Below, one piece after another: positions 1 to 10,589 of a stretch of DNA of 64,000 nucleotides. This DNA is from Nephrocerus scutellatus. Taxonomy: Eukaryota > Arthropoda > Insecta > Diptera > Pipunculidae. The stretch covers positions 28,744,669-28,808,668 of the forward strand of contig OX352762.1 of NCBI GenBank assembly GCA_947095585.1, given 5' to 3'. Below the pieces are notes generated by a model. The model was not told where the DNA came from, made no database searches, and saw only the letters and a list, made by a program, of their open reading frames with translations. Position numbers and translations under genes: made by a program. How positions within the stretch are numbered: position 1 is the stretch's first letter; each line of letters starts with the position of its first letter.

Positions 1-125
1 CAGACAGACAGAGATTTTTTTATTTTCGTTTTTTCTGACTCAGGAGATACTGTATTGGGTAAATCTGCAAAAACCCCGATTTCGAAAATTTTCATGATAA
101 CTATACTTCCTTTTACTTTGTTTTT
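1..125. repeat. Dispersed repeat Z, copy 1
   Basis: This segment matches 36915-37055 in the same orientation: a CAGACAGACAG-like start, a T-rich run, GACTCAG.AGATAC, GGGTAAAT, and an end near TATACTTCCTTTTACT. The second copy continues into a weak hairpin of the CTTCCTTTTAC/GTAAAAGAAAG type. Both copies are followed within about 30 bases by a 5' end of element X, in opposite orientations. No protein is visible. It is probably the end of a non-autonomous element; the family is not one I recognise. Confidence 0.6.
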
Positions 126-147
126 ATTTTTCAGCATAATTTGGGTT

Positions 148-190
148 ATTGGAGAATTAACATGAAAAATTTTTATGGGTTGTTTATTTA
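148..190 (-). repeat. Element X 5' terminal fragment
   Basis: On the minus strand this reads as the characteristic element X start: ACAACCCATAAAAA, then TTTTTCATG, then TTAATTCTCC. Only the terminal 40 bases are present. They abut the 3' end of a complete element X copy at position 193, so two X termini are joined tail to head. Confidence 0.55.
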
Positions 191-192
191 AA

Positions 193-585
193 TTCTCTAT
201 ATATTATTACCCTCGCGTCAGCAGGTGTCTTTCTGAATGTCGTTGACTGGATGGCTGGCTGGCTGGCTGGTGGAATCTTGTGATACATTTTTAACCAATT
301 TCCTAAAGTCCGATTTTATTCAAACTTTTCACACATGTGTATCTCTAACGACAACACTTTCTATAATTTTTTTTTCAAAAATAACTCGATTTCCTTCATA
401 TTTATTACACATGTGTATGTCCGGTGACACCACTTTTTGTAAAAATTTGAAAGTGATCGGGCCACAGAGTCGAGTGGCTCACATATAAAATTTTTAAAAA
501 CTAACTCGATTTTTTTCCAACTTCCAATTAGAGAATTTACATGAAAAACTTAAGTTTTTGTGGGTTGTTTTTTTAAAGAACGTTT
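193..585 (-). mobile_element. Element X (tandem-repeat MITE-like), short copy
   Basis: This copy has both ends of the family. The 5' end, at the high coordinate, carries the ACAACCCA and AAATTCTCTAAT motifs. The 3' end carries a GCCAGCCAGCCAGCCA-type microsatellite, CGCGAGGGTAATAA and TATAGAGAATTTAAA. AAATTCTCTA near one end and TAGAGAATTT at the other form a short subterminal inverted repeat. Between them is about one and a half of the roughly 120-bp internal units, recognised by ATACACATGTG, AAAATCG and GGGCCC-like runs. The open frame across it is a repeat artefact. No transposase is present. Confidence 0.6.
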
Positions 586-2030
586 CGAGGAGCATCCTAT
601 ATATAAAACTATAATGAGAGCAATTCAGAATGCACCAGCATATGTTTCCAGATTTTAGATTTAGATCTGTCATAATACTGAACAACATTTGCTATGCTCA
701 CCGTGTTATTTCTATACATCTTCGTTGGAATTAATACCCGTAATACCGTAATATATATAAAATAATTGCATAGTTCTATTCATTAACGAACATATAAAAT
801 CTAACAAGAAAAGAGAAGGACAGCGCCAACTATAAACATAAAAAAGGATATTATTGAAATGATGCAATGAATGTGGCAGGTCGTCCCAATTAAGTGGAAC
901 AAGTTTTTTCGTACTTTGAAAAATGTTAATTAAATCCCTACAAATCAAAAATAAAAAAAAGCCACACAAAAGAACATGAAAAGCTGAACAAATAATGCCT
1001 AGTTCACTTCCATTTACCAACATCAAAAAGCTTTTCCTCGTTTGCAACGCAACGTAGCGACTAATATAACTCCAATTGCGCATCCATAGCACATTCGCGG
1101 CAAAATCGCTGGCCGAGAATGATACTTGCTTTTGTAGTTGTTGCACTCGATACAGGGAAACACGCTAAGCTTTTCAAACTATACTCGAACCATCGTTCAT
1201 GGCTACGCTATATGCGATGCGTCCTTCGAGCCATTTTACCACACAAAGTAAAACCTCAATTAACACTTGTTTTTTTGTGGCCATCAAAGTCGCAGCATGC
1301 AGAACGGCAGAATGCCAATTGCCAACGGGGTTTACTTGGAACAGGAAGGCAGAGAGGTAAGAGCTGTCACCTCATTTCTGCTGCGGCGTCTGTGACGTAT
1401 TTTCACAATACACTGCGACGAGTTACGACTCGGAAATGTATGGAACACATAATGACCCCACACTCTTTTGCCTTTGCCTTTCCTGAAGGTGGACAGTTGC
1501 GTTGGAGTGGAGTAGTGAATAGTAAGAGGGATCGGACGAAATATTTCTTAGTATTCGCTTGGCCTTTTTATATGGTCTTAGCCCATCGATTACATCGGGG
1601 TCAACCAATCTGCAAATCCGCCATTAATGCGAGCGTAAAAAACACAAAACTTGTTTAACAGCGCCAAGAAAAACTGGCTTCGATAGCATAATTATCGAAT
1701 CTATGGCACAGCAACATAGAGGGTAATGAGAAAGCAGACGATTAGCGAAGAACAGATTCACTCTGCACACCGGCTCTATGGAAAGAGTCAGCAGTCCAAT
1801 GAGTTCATAAGAGCTAATTCTCTTTTTCTAAACTACCTTAGTTGTAATGTGGGACAATTTGGCCAACTGGGCCATATTAAGAGCGCCTAAGAGCTTTTTG
1901 AGTATAAGAACATCAAACTGATCTTTTACTTGAAAGCTACACGTAGGATCCGAAAAAAGGTTTCGTAAGCCTTCCGAGGACAGCGGTATTAAAATAGCGC
2001 ATTCATGCGCTACTTGATGCTCTGGTAAGT
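586..2030. other. No recognised gene; one 179-codon open frame
   Basis: I recognise no domain here. A plus-strand frame is open from 1119 to 1658 and partly overlaps a 144-codon minus-strand frame. Around 1312-1356 a short ATG-initiated stretch ends at GAGAG|GTAAGA, a good match to a splice donor. Composition at 1000-1650 is less AT-rich than the flanks. This could be unique host DNA, possibly a 5' exon, but codon use and homology could not be tested. Confidence 0.3.
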
Positions 2031-2770
2031 GTCGCAAAGAAGGACTTTCCGGTTAGGAAACCCATATACCCGAGCAGCGATACATCCTACAGGGGCATAT
2101 GTGCCCGTAAATTCCCCCACCAATTGGAATGCATCCAGGAGAAGGCAGTTCAAAGCTGGGTTATTTCCTGTCATGAGAGTCATCGGCGCATCTTTTTTAC
2201 ATGCGCAAAATACGTCTATTTCAAGGCAGGTGAGCTGTACCAAGAGAGTCCGCAACGTATATACAACATCTGTAGATTTCGTCTATCTCATGGCAGTTCA
2301 ACGTTGAGTACCCCCCTTCGGCATCTAGGATGGTAGAATGGAATGTACGGACGGCATTCCTGCATTAAACCTAGCTAAACAATCGAAATTTGTGGGATTT
2401 TTATCTGCAGATTTTTTAGTCGTCGATTTATGTAGTGGAAGTTATCTTCGATTATCCTGCCATGAAGTGCATCATTGCATATGTTTTCATTCGAAAACTA
2501 ATCGTTGATTGACTTCCGAAAGTTTAAACCGTAGAGTTTTTCCGGGTCCTGAATGTGTGTTGCTAAGGCAATGCATTCCCAGTAGGGTTATCCATATACC
2601 TTATCATCAACGTTTTCATCCTGCAGGGAGCCCATGTGTTCGCAAATTCCCTCCACCAATCCTAATGTTACAGGGAGAACATTTTGGTTGGAAGAATCAG
2701 GACTGTACGAACGGCACACCTGCAACTAATCTAACTAAGACTAGTGCGAACATTGGCAACAAGTGATTAT
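2031..2770. repeat. Degenerate direct duplication
   Basis: Two stretches about 550 bases apart resemble each other. The parts near 2085-2130 and 2620-2665 share CATCCT.CAGGG, CATGTG, AAATTCCC and CCACCAAT. The parts near 2330-2375 and 2690-2735 share TGTACG.ACGGCA and CCTGCA. Identity is imperfect and interrupted. It may be an old tandem duplication or two remnants of one unknown element. Short open frames on both strands show no domain. Confidence 0.4.
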
Positions 2771-2849
2771 AGGTTTTTTAAAACCTAGAACTGTGATAGC
2801 CATTTATTTGAGCAGTTCATGGTTGATCCGTGAAATCAATCTATAATTT

Positions 2850-2893
2850 CCGGTAATACCGATAATGTGAGAAAATAATTTCGGTATTACCGG
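2850..2893. repeat. Perfect 13-bp inverted repeat
   Basis: CCGGTAATACCGA at 2850-2862 is the exact reverse complement of TCGGTATTACCGG at 2881-2893, with an 18-base spacer. Two further CGGTAAT units follow. The pattern suggests an inverted-repeat satellite remnant or an element end. No adjoining gene makes a terminator role credible. Confidence 0.6.
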
Positions 2894-3299
2894 TAATGCC
2901 AAAAACGGTAATTTTCGAAGCCCTAACTACCATCATATATATTTTTTTATTTATTTGATATTTTTAGTTCAATAGATTAAGTCATAAGATGGTTAAAATT
3001 CACCATAATACTAACAATAACTGCAATATACATTTACTTATATTTATTATGAATTATACATAATACATATTATTATAAATATAAAATATGCCTGTTAAAC
3101 TTATTATTCATTATCAGTTGTTCAACACTATATTGTATATTACCATAATAATAATATTATTGTCATTCAGTACAGAAAATTCAAGTGAGTAATGTAGATA
3201 AATAAATAGTACAAATCAATCATTGAAGTCATTATGTCGTTAATTGTGAGTTTCGTCATACTCTCTACAAAAGTCATTATATAGAGTTTCTTTAATATG

Positions 3300-5450
3300 G
3301 TTTTTAAATATTGAAATTTGTTACATTTTTATATTAGATGGTAGTTTATTATAAAGTTTAAGTCCTTCATAAAATATACTCTGTGCAGATACTTTGTTTA
3401 CAAATGTCGGTACTCGAAGGTTATTGGCTTGCCTAGTATATCTCATAGTAATTTGAAAATCGATTCCTAATAAAATTGATGATTTAATCATATTGTGTTT
3501 TATTTTGTAGATGATCACTAAGTAATTCAATTCCACCAATTTTGTGACAGGTAATATTTCTTTTGAATGTAGAAGTTTAGTTGGATATCCTGGAGGTAAT
3601 TGGTAAAGTGCTTTTAGTGCTTTATTCTAATTTATTTGAACATCCTTGAGTTTATTCGTAGATAGGGATTAAGTATAAAATATTAGAATGAGTAAAGGAA
3701 TAGTACAATTCCTTCTTTATAGATGTCTCTAAAAATTTGGATGTCCTTTTGAAGACACTTATTATTGGAGCTAATGGCAAATTTAATTTCTCTACGCGAT
3801 ATGACCAACTTAAACCGCTATCAATATGTAAACCCAAGATAATTGACTTCAGAAGATTTCTTGATTGTCTGATTATTAACATTAAGATACTGAAAATTCA
3901 TAACCATTCCAGTTATATTAATTGTTATATACGTTGTACTATTTAAGTTCATTTAGTTTATTCCATTTAAAATACTTCTGTAGAACACATAAGTCCTCTT
4001 CCATTTCAATTTGAAGAGTCCCTGCAAAATTGTCTACGAATAGATAAGTAACTTTTTAATAAGCTATGGGCTTTACTACGTATTCCAAAATTATAAATTT
4101 TTTCATATAATTTGGCATGGTCCACACAATCAAAGATAACACCAGTGGCTTATATCTGTTCAAGAAATCTATAGATATTATTTACTAGACACAGGGTTGC
4201 TGAGGTGGTGCTCGAACTTTCTTGAAAAAAAATTTCCCGATATCATCGTAGTAGTAGTCGTTTTTCGGGATTGCATTTTTATTTTTTTTAATTGTTTTTT
4301 AAATCTTAAAAATGTAATCTTCATCAAAGGCCTGAATTGGATGTTTCTACGGTGAAATTTGTTAAGCTACCAGGAACCGCAGAGAATCTTTAAGAGGTCC
4401 ATTTGAGTCCAGCTTTTTCGCTCATCCTTGGTGCAATGTTTGGCGTTGGAGCTTATCGGTTCTATAGTTGTGCGTGCCTTTTTTGTTTGTTAGGCCTGGT
4501 ACTACAAACGAATAAGGTACAATTCACTTTAGAGTTGTGGGCATTCAAGAAAGAAGTCAGCTAGTTCCTGAAAGACCGAATTTTTTAATGGAGGTTCCAA
4601 GAATTTTCAGTGCTGCTTTTTTCAATGAATCAGGGAGAATTCCGGGAAAAGAGTTTGAAACCGGCTACAAACGTGAGGAATGTGATATATTGTATATCAC
4701 ATTTCTCCGATTTAATTCTTAATTGTAATAAAGGGCTTAGCCAACCTTATTGCCGTGGCGTAAGTCATTCAGGGAGTATTCCCTTGGCAAAAGTTTAAAT
4801 ATAAAAAAAAAAGATATTAAATTATTAGATTTAATATGTTGTGTTACTCTATTAAAAATAAGTCGCTCAAATATTTTGGATAATATAGGTAGTACCGATG
4901 TAGGTCTATAATTGGAGACGTCTGTTTTATTATCTGCCTTAAAAATAGGTATTACTTGAGCAAGCTTGAGAGTGTGGCTAATTTTGAGGCTTAAATTCAT
5001 TAGAGTATTCTTGAAAGATATACACTGGAATATTGTCATATCCCTTAGACGAAGCCTTGTTCAGTGACTTAATTATAAGTTCAATCTCCAGATCGGTTGA
5101 TAAATTAACCTAATTAATGAGATTATTGCAATTCCATGGAGGAACATACGTTGGATCCATATTGCACAAATTAGCGAAATTAGTACCTACATTTAAAAAA
5201 AATTGAAGATTTCGGACACTTCAGATTGGTCACTACACAAACTGTTATTAAACATTAACGTCGGTTGGTTCAAAGGTTTTATAGTTGCCAGTTTGTTGTT
5301 GATAATTTCGTATATAAGACTCCAAGTTTTCTTTCCATTATTATAATTTTGGATAAATTTCGAATTATAGTACGATTTTTTGCATATATAATACCAGTTT
5401 TCAGTCGCTTTTCTAGAAATTTTTAGAAATAGTGTGCATTAAATGTTTAG
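3300..5450 (-). pseudogene. Degenerate non-LTR retrotransposon ORF2 (CR1/Jockey-type), interrupted
   Basis: Read on the minus strand from about 5450 downward there is a linker containing KKTWSLIYEIINNK, then a reverse transcriptase finger with KLAQVIPIFKAD and NYRPTSVLPILSKIFERLI (5039-4830). After an inserted element the palm remnant FDCVDHAKLYEKIYNFGI follows near 4150-4070. The thumb has LGLHIDSGLSW (about 3830-3800), and the C terminus ends with FYEGLKLYNKLPSNIK (3390-3325). Frames shift several times and stops occur, so it is inactive. A T-rich run near 2938-2960 may mark its A tail. The CR1 versus Jockey assignment is not settled. Confidence 0.7.
4189..4811 (+). mobile_element. 5'-truncated retroelement copy with A-rich tail, nested in the RT pseudogene
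   Basis: The segment ends in an A-rich tail (4797-4811) and is flanked by imperfect direct repeats: AGATATTATTTACTAG at 4173-4188 and AGATATTAAATTATTAG at 4812-4828. These look like a target-site duplication. The minus-strand reverse transcriptase reading resumes on both sides, which supports an insertion. Its 3' part holds a palindrome, AATGTGATAT...TATATCACATT, and a block near 4733-4795. Both recur on the minus strand at 49246-49500. I do not recognise the parent; it could be the 3' untranslated end of a LINE. Confidence 0.6.
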
Positions 5451-5589
5451 GTTATTAGTGTTATTAGCTTAGCGCTATGATAAACTAGTTCACTCCATTT
5501 GGTTATGGAATATATTAAACTCAAAACTGTTTGTAATTATAAACTCTTTGATGAATTTACACATACTATGATAATCAGTTTTTTATGAA

Positions 5590-6012
5590 CTGCAAGAGAC
5601 ATTTTGTTTGGGATTTTTAATTGCATGCTTCCTCATGGGAAAGCACGTGAATGGTTCTGGTGATATCATCGGAGTGTGTTGAATTGCAACTGGTTCGATC
5701 TTTGCGAAGCCTTGTGAACGCAATATAAAGATTGTCGGACGGATTACTGGAGAGCATTCGGTCGAGGAAACAGAAGGAAAGCGAATATTTTGATGGATAT
5801 TTTGATTCGGTTTCGGTGTTAACCAACCGATTGAATAATTCATTGAACGAGAAAGAGTTAATCGAGCTCTTATCACGTAACCTACGACCGGATGTTCGTC
5901 ACGAAATTGTACCTTACCATTAATTCTTTTGCGCAACTTCGGGATATTTGCCGGAAACGCGAACGATTCTTTGAGGAATTGAGAAATCCCCAACCCCGTC
6001 GTAACATCTCTG
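5590..6012 (+). pseudogene. LTR-retrotransposon Gag remnant
   Basis: Plus-strand frames give Gag-like text: HGKAREWFW near 5645, then a stretch including IRSRKQKESEYFDGYFDSVS and LNEKELIELLSRNLRPDV (5750-5910). After a frameshift follow FAQLRDICRKRERFFEEL and PRRNISEVDA (to about 6010). Layout and motifs are those of the capsid region of insect Ty3/Gypsy or BEL-type elements. At least two frameshifts break it. No protease, polymerase or LTR was found nearby, so this is an isolated fossil. Confidence 0.6.
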
Positions 6013-7437
6013 AGGTGGACGCTGCTTAAGTCACTTTTTCCTTCTTTCGAAAAAGACGGATTGGGAAACCTTGGTTGGCCTTGGAATCATCGAGGAATCC
6101 AAAAGTTCGTGGAGTACGTCAACCAGGGAAGGTTCGACTCTATGCTGGATGTCACCAAGAAGACCCTAAAAGATCAAGTAAAAGTCAATCCTCCCACTGA
6201 TTTATAACTCTACTACAAAGTGAAGTTTGATGGACAAGCATTTCAGCGCCAAACCATAATTTTAACTTTTAGATGGTAATTTAGGGTTAAGCTTTTTAAA
6301 AAAACACGGAATAAAGTACACATGGAAAAGAAGACCATATTTCTTAGTGTATTTGTCGTTGAATTAGTATTCAATATTAAATCCAGCTATAATGGTCGCA
6401 ATAATCATGTGCTACAATTATAAAAAGTAAATTCTGCGTAGTACGAGTATTATACCAAGTACCATATATTTAATCTGCGAGATAAATGATAAGAGGATAG
6501 AGGACTGTTATAATTTTATTAAATCAAAATATAGAAACTTAACGGTGGACTTTAGGTGGAAGCGTACAAAACGTACAAGACAATAAATGGCAACTAAAGT
6601 GGCATTCAACATTAACAACAAAAACAACAATAATACGTAAAAAGAATAATTAAAATAACAGAAGAAGGAGTGCACAAAGAGAGCTAGCATCTTTAGAAGT
6701 GGAAAAAAGGAAGTCACAGAAGTTCAGCGAAGCAAACCTTTAAGGCGGGCGCAAAAACTAGTTGCAGTGGTGGTGATGACAATAATGAGTATGATGCTAT
6801 TTCTTACAAATCTTTTGCTATCGTGAAGTTCGTGCAGCAGTTCCCAAAGGACCAAAGGAAGGCTGCTGTCGACCTCCATTTGTCGTGGTGTACATCATTT
6901 ATTCCAAGACAATACTGCCAGAAGTTTCAAAAACCTCTTCGGATGATGCTACTAAAGATGAATAAGAATGCGAAAAGCGGAAGTGCGCTTGTTCTCGTAA
7001 TTTCAGGAAATTTCTTACTGGATACAAAACTAGAAATCACTCTTGGTAATGTGCGAATACCAAATAGAACACATAACAGTGGCACCTATTGTTTTGCATG
7101 AAAATGGGCCGGGAATAAACTCGTTTCCCAAGTGTTTTTCTCTGCGAAGCCAAACTATTTTCATTCAGGTTGTCCTCGAGATGTGTAGTACCGTACATAC
7201 GAGAATTTTTATTGCAATTGTTCTTGTAATTTGAATTTCTGTCACGTACAATTTAAGTAAAAAATCTTTGAAGATTTGTTGCAGATTTTTCGGGAGTTAT
7301 GGAACCATTTAAGAAGCCATTTAGTCGAAGTCTGTTTAAATATCATAATTGTAATGTACGACTATACTGTACAAATATTAGTTTACCATTTTCTTCGTTT
7401 TTGTAGTTGACTAACCATTTTAATAACTGACACGAGT
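6013..7437. other. No recognised gene
   Basis: AT-rich sequence. The first 200 bases could continue the gag fossil but I could not confirm a frame. A 92-codon frame at 6823-7101 has no recognisable domain. No repeat termini, RNA gene or other element could be supported. Confidence 0.4.
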
Positions 7438-7448
7438 ACGTCAATAAG

Positions 7449-8176
7449 AAGGAATTCAGGTCAGAAACTGAATACCAGATATATCCGGGTGCCATAAAGT
7501 GGTATACGGATGGATCAAAGAAGGCAGAAGGCACGGGTGCTGGAATATATGGGCCACGAACCAAACACTCCATATCGATGGGGATGTACCCGATTATATT
7601 CCAGGCAGAAGTACATGCCATTGAAAGATGTGCTCACTTCAATCTGGAAAGGAATTACATGAGGCAGGAAATTGCAATCATGACAGACAGCCAAGCTGCT
7701 TTAAAAGCTCTAGACGCATTCCACGTCACATCAAAAATGGTAGAGGAATGCAAGGCGAAGCTTAACAAGCTTGGTGAAACCAATAAAGTATGTTTATACT
7801 GGGTGCCGGGACACACCGGCATAGAAGGCAACGAAGCTGCGGATAGGCTCGCGAATAAAGGAGCAGAAACTCCGCTTGTAGGGCCAGAACCCTTCTGTGG
7901 CATAAGGTACCGCATAATGCGGGAAGAGGTACGCAGTATGGGTAAGGCAGCTGCTTCCGAAAGATGGGAGAATCTCCCAGGCCTACGGCAAGCAAAGGAT
8001 ATGTTGGGGAAAAACAACCCAAAGAGGTCCCGCCTAATATTGGGACTAAGTAGAAGTAATGTAAGAATCATTACGGGTTTCCTAACAGGACATTGCAGAC
8101 TGAAGAGGCACCTAAAGAAGTTATAAATAGAAGAGGACGGAAGCTGCAGACTCTCCACTTTATCATCATCATCATC
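7449..8176 (+). mobile_element. 5'-truncated RNase H-bearing non-LTR retrotransposon (LOA/R1-type) with TSD
   Basis: An exact 11-bp direct repeat, ACGTCAATAAG, flanks the copy at 7438-7448 and 8177-8187, and the 3' end is an ATC-repeat tail (8162-8176). The frame is open from the truncation point to 8126. It encodes RNase H with the first catalytic motif WYTDGSKK (about 7500), FQAEVHAIE, MTDSQAALKA and VPGHTGIEGNEAADRLA (about 7802-7850). The zinc-knuckle-like end begins (LTGHCRLKRHLKKL) but stops early. The exact TSD and open frame suggest a fairly recent insertion, dead on arrival because it lacks reverse transcriptase and endonuclease. Clade is inferred from RNase H. Confidence 0.8.
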
Positions 8177-8187
8177 ACGTCAATAAG

Positions 8188-8640
8188 TTCTTTTAACTTT
8201 TAGGTTTTGAAACAGAAGGCAGAACTTATTCTTTAGTTTTAGTTGATATGCTTGTGCTACCTTTTAGCCTGTTACTGGCTAAAAATGTTAACTTATGACT
8301 TCCATTTCAGTCCTAATCATAATTTATTTCTAACTAGCGAAAATACCTGGTGTTTACAGCTGCCCCATCACACTGATCCCACCCAACTGACCACCCGCCC
8401 ACTGGTCATTTACCCCACACCTACTGAGACCTATAATAAGATAAGTATACGTTGCCAAGTACAATTAAGTTCTTGTGTGTAGATTATAAATGAAATGCAA
8501 TTTTAAACCTCCAAAAATGGTTTATTTCACGTCAGTGAAGCATCCTAAAGAAAAATTGAATTAATAATATCAACGATGTGGATTTGTAAAAAAAAATAAA
8601 CCAACATACTTTAAAATATATATAATAAAAATGTTGATTC
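8188..8640. other. No recognised gene
   Basis: AT-rich sequence with a C-rich patch at 8350-8425 (CCACCCAACTGACCACCCGC-like) that resembles the C-rich interior of the Helitron-like copy near 50200. The similarity is too short to assign. Confidence 0.3.
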
Positions 8641-8654
8641 GACAGAAATATTGA

Positions 8655-8999
8655 CCCCCATAACACCAACCCCCACACCCACAACCACCATACAACCAAA
8701 CCCTTCACCACCAACCCGTCTCACCAGCAACCACCATACAACCAAACCCCTCTCCACAACACCCCTCACAAAAAACCCGTCTCACCATCAACCATCTTCA
8801 CCATCAACCTCCTCATCATCAACCACCCGCACCATCATCACCCGTCACTACCAACACCCCTCTCCTTCAACACCCCCCACAAAAAACCACCGTCACCTTC
8901 ACCAACGATCCCCCTCGTCACAGGAAACCCTTAACCCTTACCAAAGGATGACCCTTCACCACAGGACCATCCTTATTAATCGGCACTAATAACCTTCCA
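8655..8999. repeat. C/A-rich low-complexity tract
   Basis: The plus strand is almost entirely C and A with a few T and G, made of imperfect CACCATCAACC and CACAACCACC units, and so encodes long Thr/Pro/Ser strings that should not be read as protein. Removing the two insertions that follow (an RTE and a SINE, each with an exact TSD) joins the tract to 9651-9666 and 9781-9860, so it was originally longer. Confidence 0.75.
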
Positions 9000-9638
9000 A
9001 GATCCAACATTGGTCCCTCAATTCAAATAGTGGAGCGCGAATTTGAAATAGTGCAATCCTTTAACTATCTCGGGTCAGCTATAGCAGCCGATAACAGCAT
9101 GGAACCAGAAATACGCGCACTCTTCTCTCTTCAAATCCAGGAACTTAACCATAACATCCAAGCTGCTGATATATAAGACAATGGACATACCAGTACTTAC
9201 ATATGGATCTGAGACTTGGGTGCTTAGCAAAAAGCATTCTGCCCTTTTAGCCGCGTTCGAGAGAAAAGTCTTACGGAGAATTGTTGGCCTGGTATGTGAG
9301 GAAGGACGATTCCGGAGACTCTATAATGATGAGATCTACGAGCGTTACCACAATGTCAACATCGTGAAGAAAATTAAGCTCGGTAGGCTCCGGTGGGCAG
9401 GAAACCTAGCTCGCATGAGCGAAGAGGATCCTGCTCGGAAAATCCTTTGCGGTAGGATTTATGGAACACGACAGCGAGGCCGGCAAAGCCTACGCTGGAA
9501 GGATGGCGTGGACCAGGACGCCCAGGGTTTAGAGATGCCAAACTGGGTGACATCGGCTCGAAATCGGGACCGGTGGAGAGACTTTTTGCGGGAGGCCAGG
9601 ACCGGACCCCCGTTGTAGAGCCAAATATGATGATGATG
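9000..9638 (+). mobile_element. 5'-truncated RTE-like retrotransposon with ATG tail and TSD
   Basis: An exact 12-bp direct repeat, AATAACCTTCCA, lies at 8988-8999 and 9639-9650. The copy keeps only the C-terminal ORF2 region: LTYGSETWVLSKKHSALLAA (9193-9252), FERKVLRRIVGLV, IKLGRLRWAGNLARMSEEDP (9373-9432), and RQRGRQSLRWKDGVDQDAQG. The frame is open to a stop at 9618 and the element ends in ATG repeats. Seven other copies or fragments of this family occur in the window. The RTE assignment follows from the GSETW and RWAGHLARM signatures and the microsatellite tail. Confidence 0.85.
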
Positions 9639-9666
9639 AATAACCTTCCACCATCAATCCCTAACA

Positions 9667-9767
9667 TTTTCATTTGTGTCCAAAAATTAACATGTGCAGC
9701 ACAAATGGTCGCGAGAGGTTAGGCCTTGGGCCGCAATGGTATGTCGCGCCAAATATTATTATTATTA
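9667..9767 (+). mobile_element. 5'-truncated SINE copy with TSD
   Basis: This is the 3' end of the tRNA-derived SINE found complete at 35846-36146: ATTTGTGTCC, GCACAAATGGTCGCGAG, GGCCTTGGGCCGCAATGGT, TGTCGCGCC, then an ATT-repeat tail. An exact 13-bp direct repeat, TCAATCCCTAACA, lies at 9654-9666 and 9768-9780. This defines the insertion to the base and supports the family as a retroposon. Confidence 0.85.
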
Positions 9768-9874
9768 TCAATCCCTAACAACTTCACACTCCATCATCGA
9801 ACACCATCTCTATTCACCCCAGCGATCCCAAACCCTATAAAATCGACACTATTATCGGAAACTCCATGTCTGTC

Positions 9875-10340
9875 TGCCGTGGAATCTTGCGATCAACTTA
9901 TAGCCCACTTCACAAAGCCCGATTTTATTGAAACTTTGCACACATGTGTTTTTCCGGTGACAACACTTTTTATTAGAATATGGAGCCCGTCGAGCCCCGG
10001 GCCGGGGGGCTCCATACAAATATTTATAAAAATTTACGTGATTTTCTTTAAATTTTATACACATTTGTATATGCGATGCACAACACTTTTGTAAACATTT
10101 TGTAGTGATCGGGCCACTGGGTCGGAGGGCTCCCATACTATTTTTTTTTTAAATGTACCCAATTTTCTTCAAATTTTATACACATGTGTACCTGCAATGC
10201 ACAACACTTTTTGTAAAAATTTGGAAGTGATCGGGCCCCGGGGTCGGAATGGGAGCCTTTTTTTAAAAGTAACCCAATTTTGTTCAAACCTTGCACTTCG
10301 ATTAGAGAATTTACAAAAGAATGTTTTTTTAGTATTTAAA
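9875..10340 (-). mobile_element. Element X copy, 3' end degenerate
   Basis: On the minus strand the 5' motif ATTCTCTAAT (about 10300-10315) is followed by three internal units. Each carries ACACATGTG or ACACATTTG, GGGAAAATTGGGT-like text, GGCCCGATCACT and ACAAAAAGTGTTG. The 3' unit keeps TTTCAATAAAATCGGGC and GATCGCAAGATTCCACG and then fades near 9875. Period is close to 115-120 bases. No coding capacity is credible. Confidence 0.6.
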
Positions 10341-10589
10341 TAAGATTTTCTGTTCAATAATAAAATGCTGAATGTGCTAAACAAATGTCATTCGTTTGTC
10401 TAGAAAAATCCCTAAATGTTCACCGTAGTTTTGCCAAATTATTTTTCTTTTATAATATCCACACTAGGAATACTTGTATTGCTCTACCTACTTATTTTTA
10501 AGTACATATGTGCTAAGAGTGATATCTGGCAGACGTAAAAAGCTATGCCATCGGCAACGAATGTTCATTTGCAGGTCGAAAGCAGGGAC

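Noticed and set aside
5590..6012. Endogenous retrovirus locus with envelope
   Set aside because: Only a broken capsid-like region is visible. There are no LTRs, polymerase or envelope nearby, so I call a gag fossil only.
8651..8989. Thr/Pro/Ser-rich mucin-like protein
   Set aside because: The sequence is a C/A-rich low-complexity tract interrupted by two retroposons with exact TSDs. Nothing supports translation.
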